Assembly (NCBI GenBank): GCA_937873555.1
Contig: CALMWN010000559.1
Coordinates: 1 to 6,596 of the forward strand
Source of the DNA: an uncultured Clostridia bacterium
GTDB lineage: Bacteria > Bacillota > Clostridia > Acetivibrionales > CALMWN01
DNA length: 6,596 nucleotides
Direction: 5' to 3'
This document shows positions 6,050 to 6,596 of the stretch, piece after piece (positions within the stretch are counted from its first letter, which is position 1; every line of letters begins with the position of its first letter). The translations under genes and the position numbers were made by a program. Under the pieces are notes generated by a model. The model saw only the letters and a program-made list of their open reading frames with translations, did no database searches and was not told the DNA's origin.

Positions 6050-6092
6050 AAATAATATTCATTTACAAATCATATTAAAAAGAATATTATTT
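6050..6092. repeat. 11-bp inverted repeat around the MFS promoter
   Basis: AAATAATATTC (6050-6060) and GAATATTATTT (6082-6092) are perfect inverted copies. After one mismatch the pairing continues for three more bases (6062-6064 with 6078-6080). The right arm contains the predicted -10 box and the interior contains the -35 box, so a protein bound to both arms could control the promoter. Confidence 0.55.
6062..6090 (+). promoter_or_regulatory. Promoter of the MFS gene
   Basis: TTTACA (6062-6067) and TATTAT (6085-6090) each match 5 of 6 consensus bases with the ideal 17-bp spacer. The start would be near 6097, leaving a leader of about 74 bases before the ATG at 6171. Confidence 0.5.
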
Positions 6093-6170
6093 ATTAGATA
6101 ACCTTTAAATCCTCAATAGTGTTTAATTTAATGAAGATGATGGCAAGTAATCTGAAAAGATCGGTGGTTT

Positions 6171-6596
6171 ATGGCTGAGTACGGTAAAAAAAACTTTGTT
6201 TTATTTTTTATAGATACGGTATTGTTTATTAATGCAATGACCTACCTGTCTGTTACAGCAGTTATTACATACTTTCTAAATACTTTGGGCGCCAGCACCT
6301 TTCAAATAAGCCTGGCAAGTATACTGGTAAGCGTAGGAACATTTATATCCCAGCCTATTTTTGCCAAAAAAGCAGCAGGTCTGACTATTAAATTGAAAAG
6401 CTTTTTAAGGATACTGTCTATTCAGAGGATTTTCTTTTTGTTTTTTGTTATGACCATTCCAATGCTTGTTTCAGCAGGCTACTATCTTGCAATTATGGCT
6501 TTTCTGATTTGCTGGGGAATTTTTAGTTTTTTTGTCGGGTCATATACACCATTTTATATGGCACTTTTCTATAAAATGGTTGAGATGAGCCAGGCT
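6171..6596 (+). CDS. MFS-type membrane transporter, N-terminal part
   Basis: This frame is open from ATG 6171 to the right edge, giving 142 residues with no stop; the C-terminus is outside the window. The protein is strongly hydrophobic, with likely membrane helices near 9-36, 45-65, 85-103 and 104-131. A basic loop with K66, K67, K74, K76 and R80 lies between helices 2 and 3, as in the positively charged cytoplasmic loop of the major facilitator superfamily. The stretch YFLNTLGASTFQISL (34-48) is typical of clostridial MFS proteins of unknown substrate. There is no export signal beyond helix 1. The ATG is the first possible start after the in-frame TGA at 6153; only a weak GGTGG (6163-6167) stands upstream, close to the ATG. 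It is divergent from copA with its own promoter, so co-regulation with copper is not implied. Confidence 0.75.
   Translation, partial: MAEYGKKNFVLFFIDTVLFINAMTYLSVTAVITYFLNTLGASTFQISLASILVSVGTFISQPIFAKKAAGLTIKLKSFLRILSIQRIFFLFFVMTIPMLVSAGYYLAIMAFLICWGIFSFFVGSYTPFYMALFYKMVEMSQA

Noticed and set aside
6131..6178. 15-codon + strand ORF (MKMMASNLKRSVVYG) overlapping the MFS start by 8 bases
   Set aside because: It has no Shine-Dalgarno upstream and no motif; the overlap with ATG 6171 alone does not support translational coupling.
1..6596. CRISPR arrays, tRNA or rRNA genes, transposase genes
   Set aside because: None seen; the three 29-bp repeats are kilobases apart, so they are not an array, and no transposase is encoded here.

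Overview
The window looks like chromosome from a low-to-moderate GC clostridial Firmicute, probably a plant-biomass degrader. I infer this from the Firmicutes-style Shine-Dalgarno sites, the AT-rich intergenic DNA, a cytoplasmic-type glycoside hydrolase, a clostridial-looking CopA, and three copies of a short palindromic element with a GGGGACGGTTC core. The genus cannot be fixed from the sequence.

Layout: positions 1-207 hold no convincing gene. They contain a perfect 18-bp palindrome, a near-perfect 20-bp dyad overlapping a TTGACA box, and a + strand sigma-A-like promoter that faces no + strand gene. A 1031-residue glycoside hydrolase of the GH106 / alpha-L-rhamnosidase-like type follows on the minus strand (208-3303). 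Its 5' region (3304-3556) holds a repeat copy, a 14-codon ORF behind a strong AGGAGG, and two dyads. A complete Cu(+)-exporting P1B-type ATPase, CopA, also minus, occupies 3557-5785. Upstream of copA lies a 26-codon ORF encoding only the start of a heavy-metal-associated (HMA) domain including its CxxC, then a TACANNTGTA cop-box and a promoter, all facing copA. After the third repeat copy, a promoter embedded in a large inverted repeat leads to a + strand major-facilitator-type membrane protein that runs off the right edge (6171-6596).

How it works together: the HMA mini-ORF and copA form one copper-responsive transcription unit, probably controlled by a CopY/BlaI-type repressor that is not encoded here. 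The hydrolase and the MFS protein are separate units. The repeat copies share one orientation; one abuts the hydrolase stop codon, one sits in its 5' leader and one lies between the copA and MFS promoters. The points most worth checking are the HMA mini-ORF under the cop-box, the repeat family bracketing the hydrolase, and the promoter facing the 3' end of the hydrolase gene.
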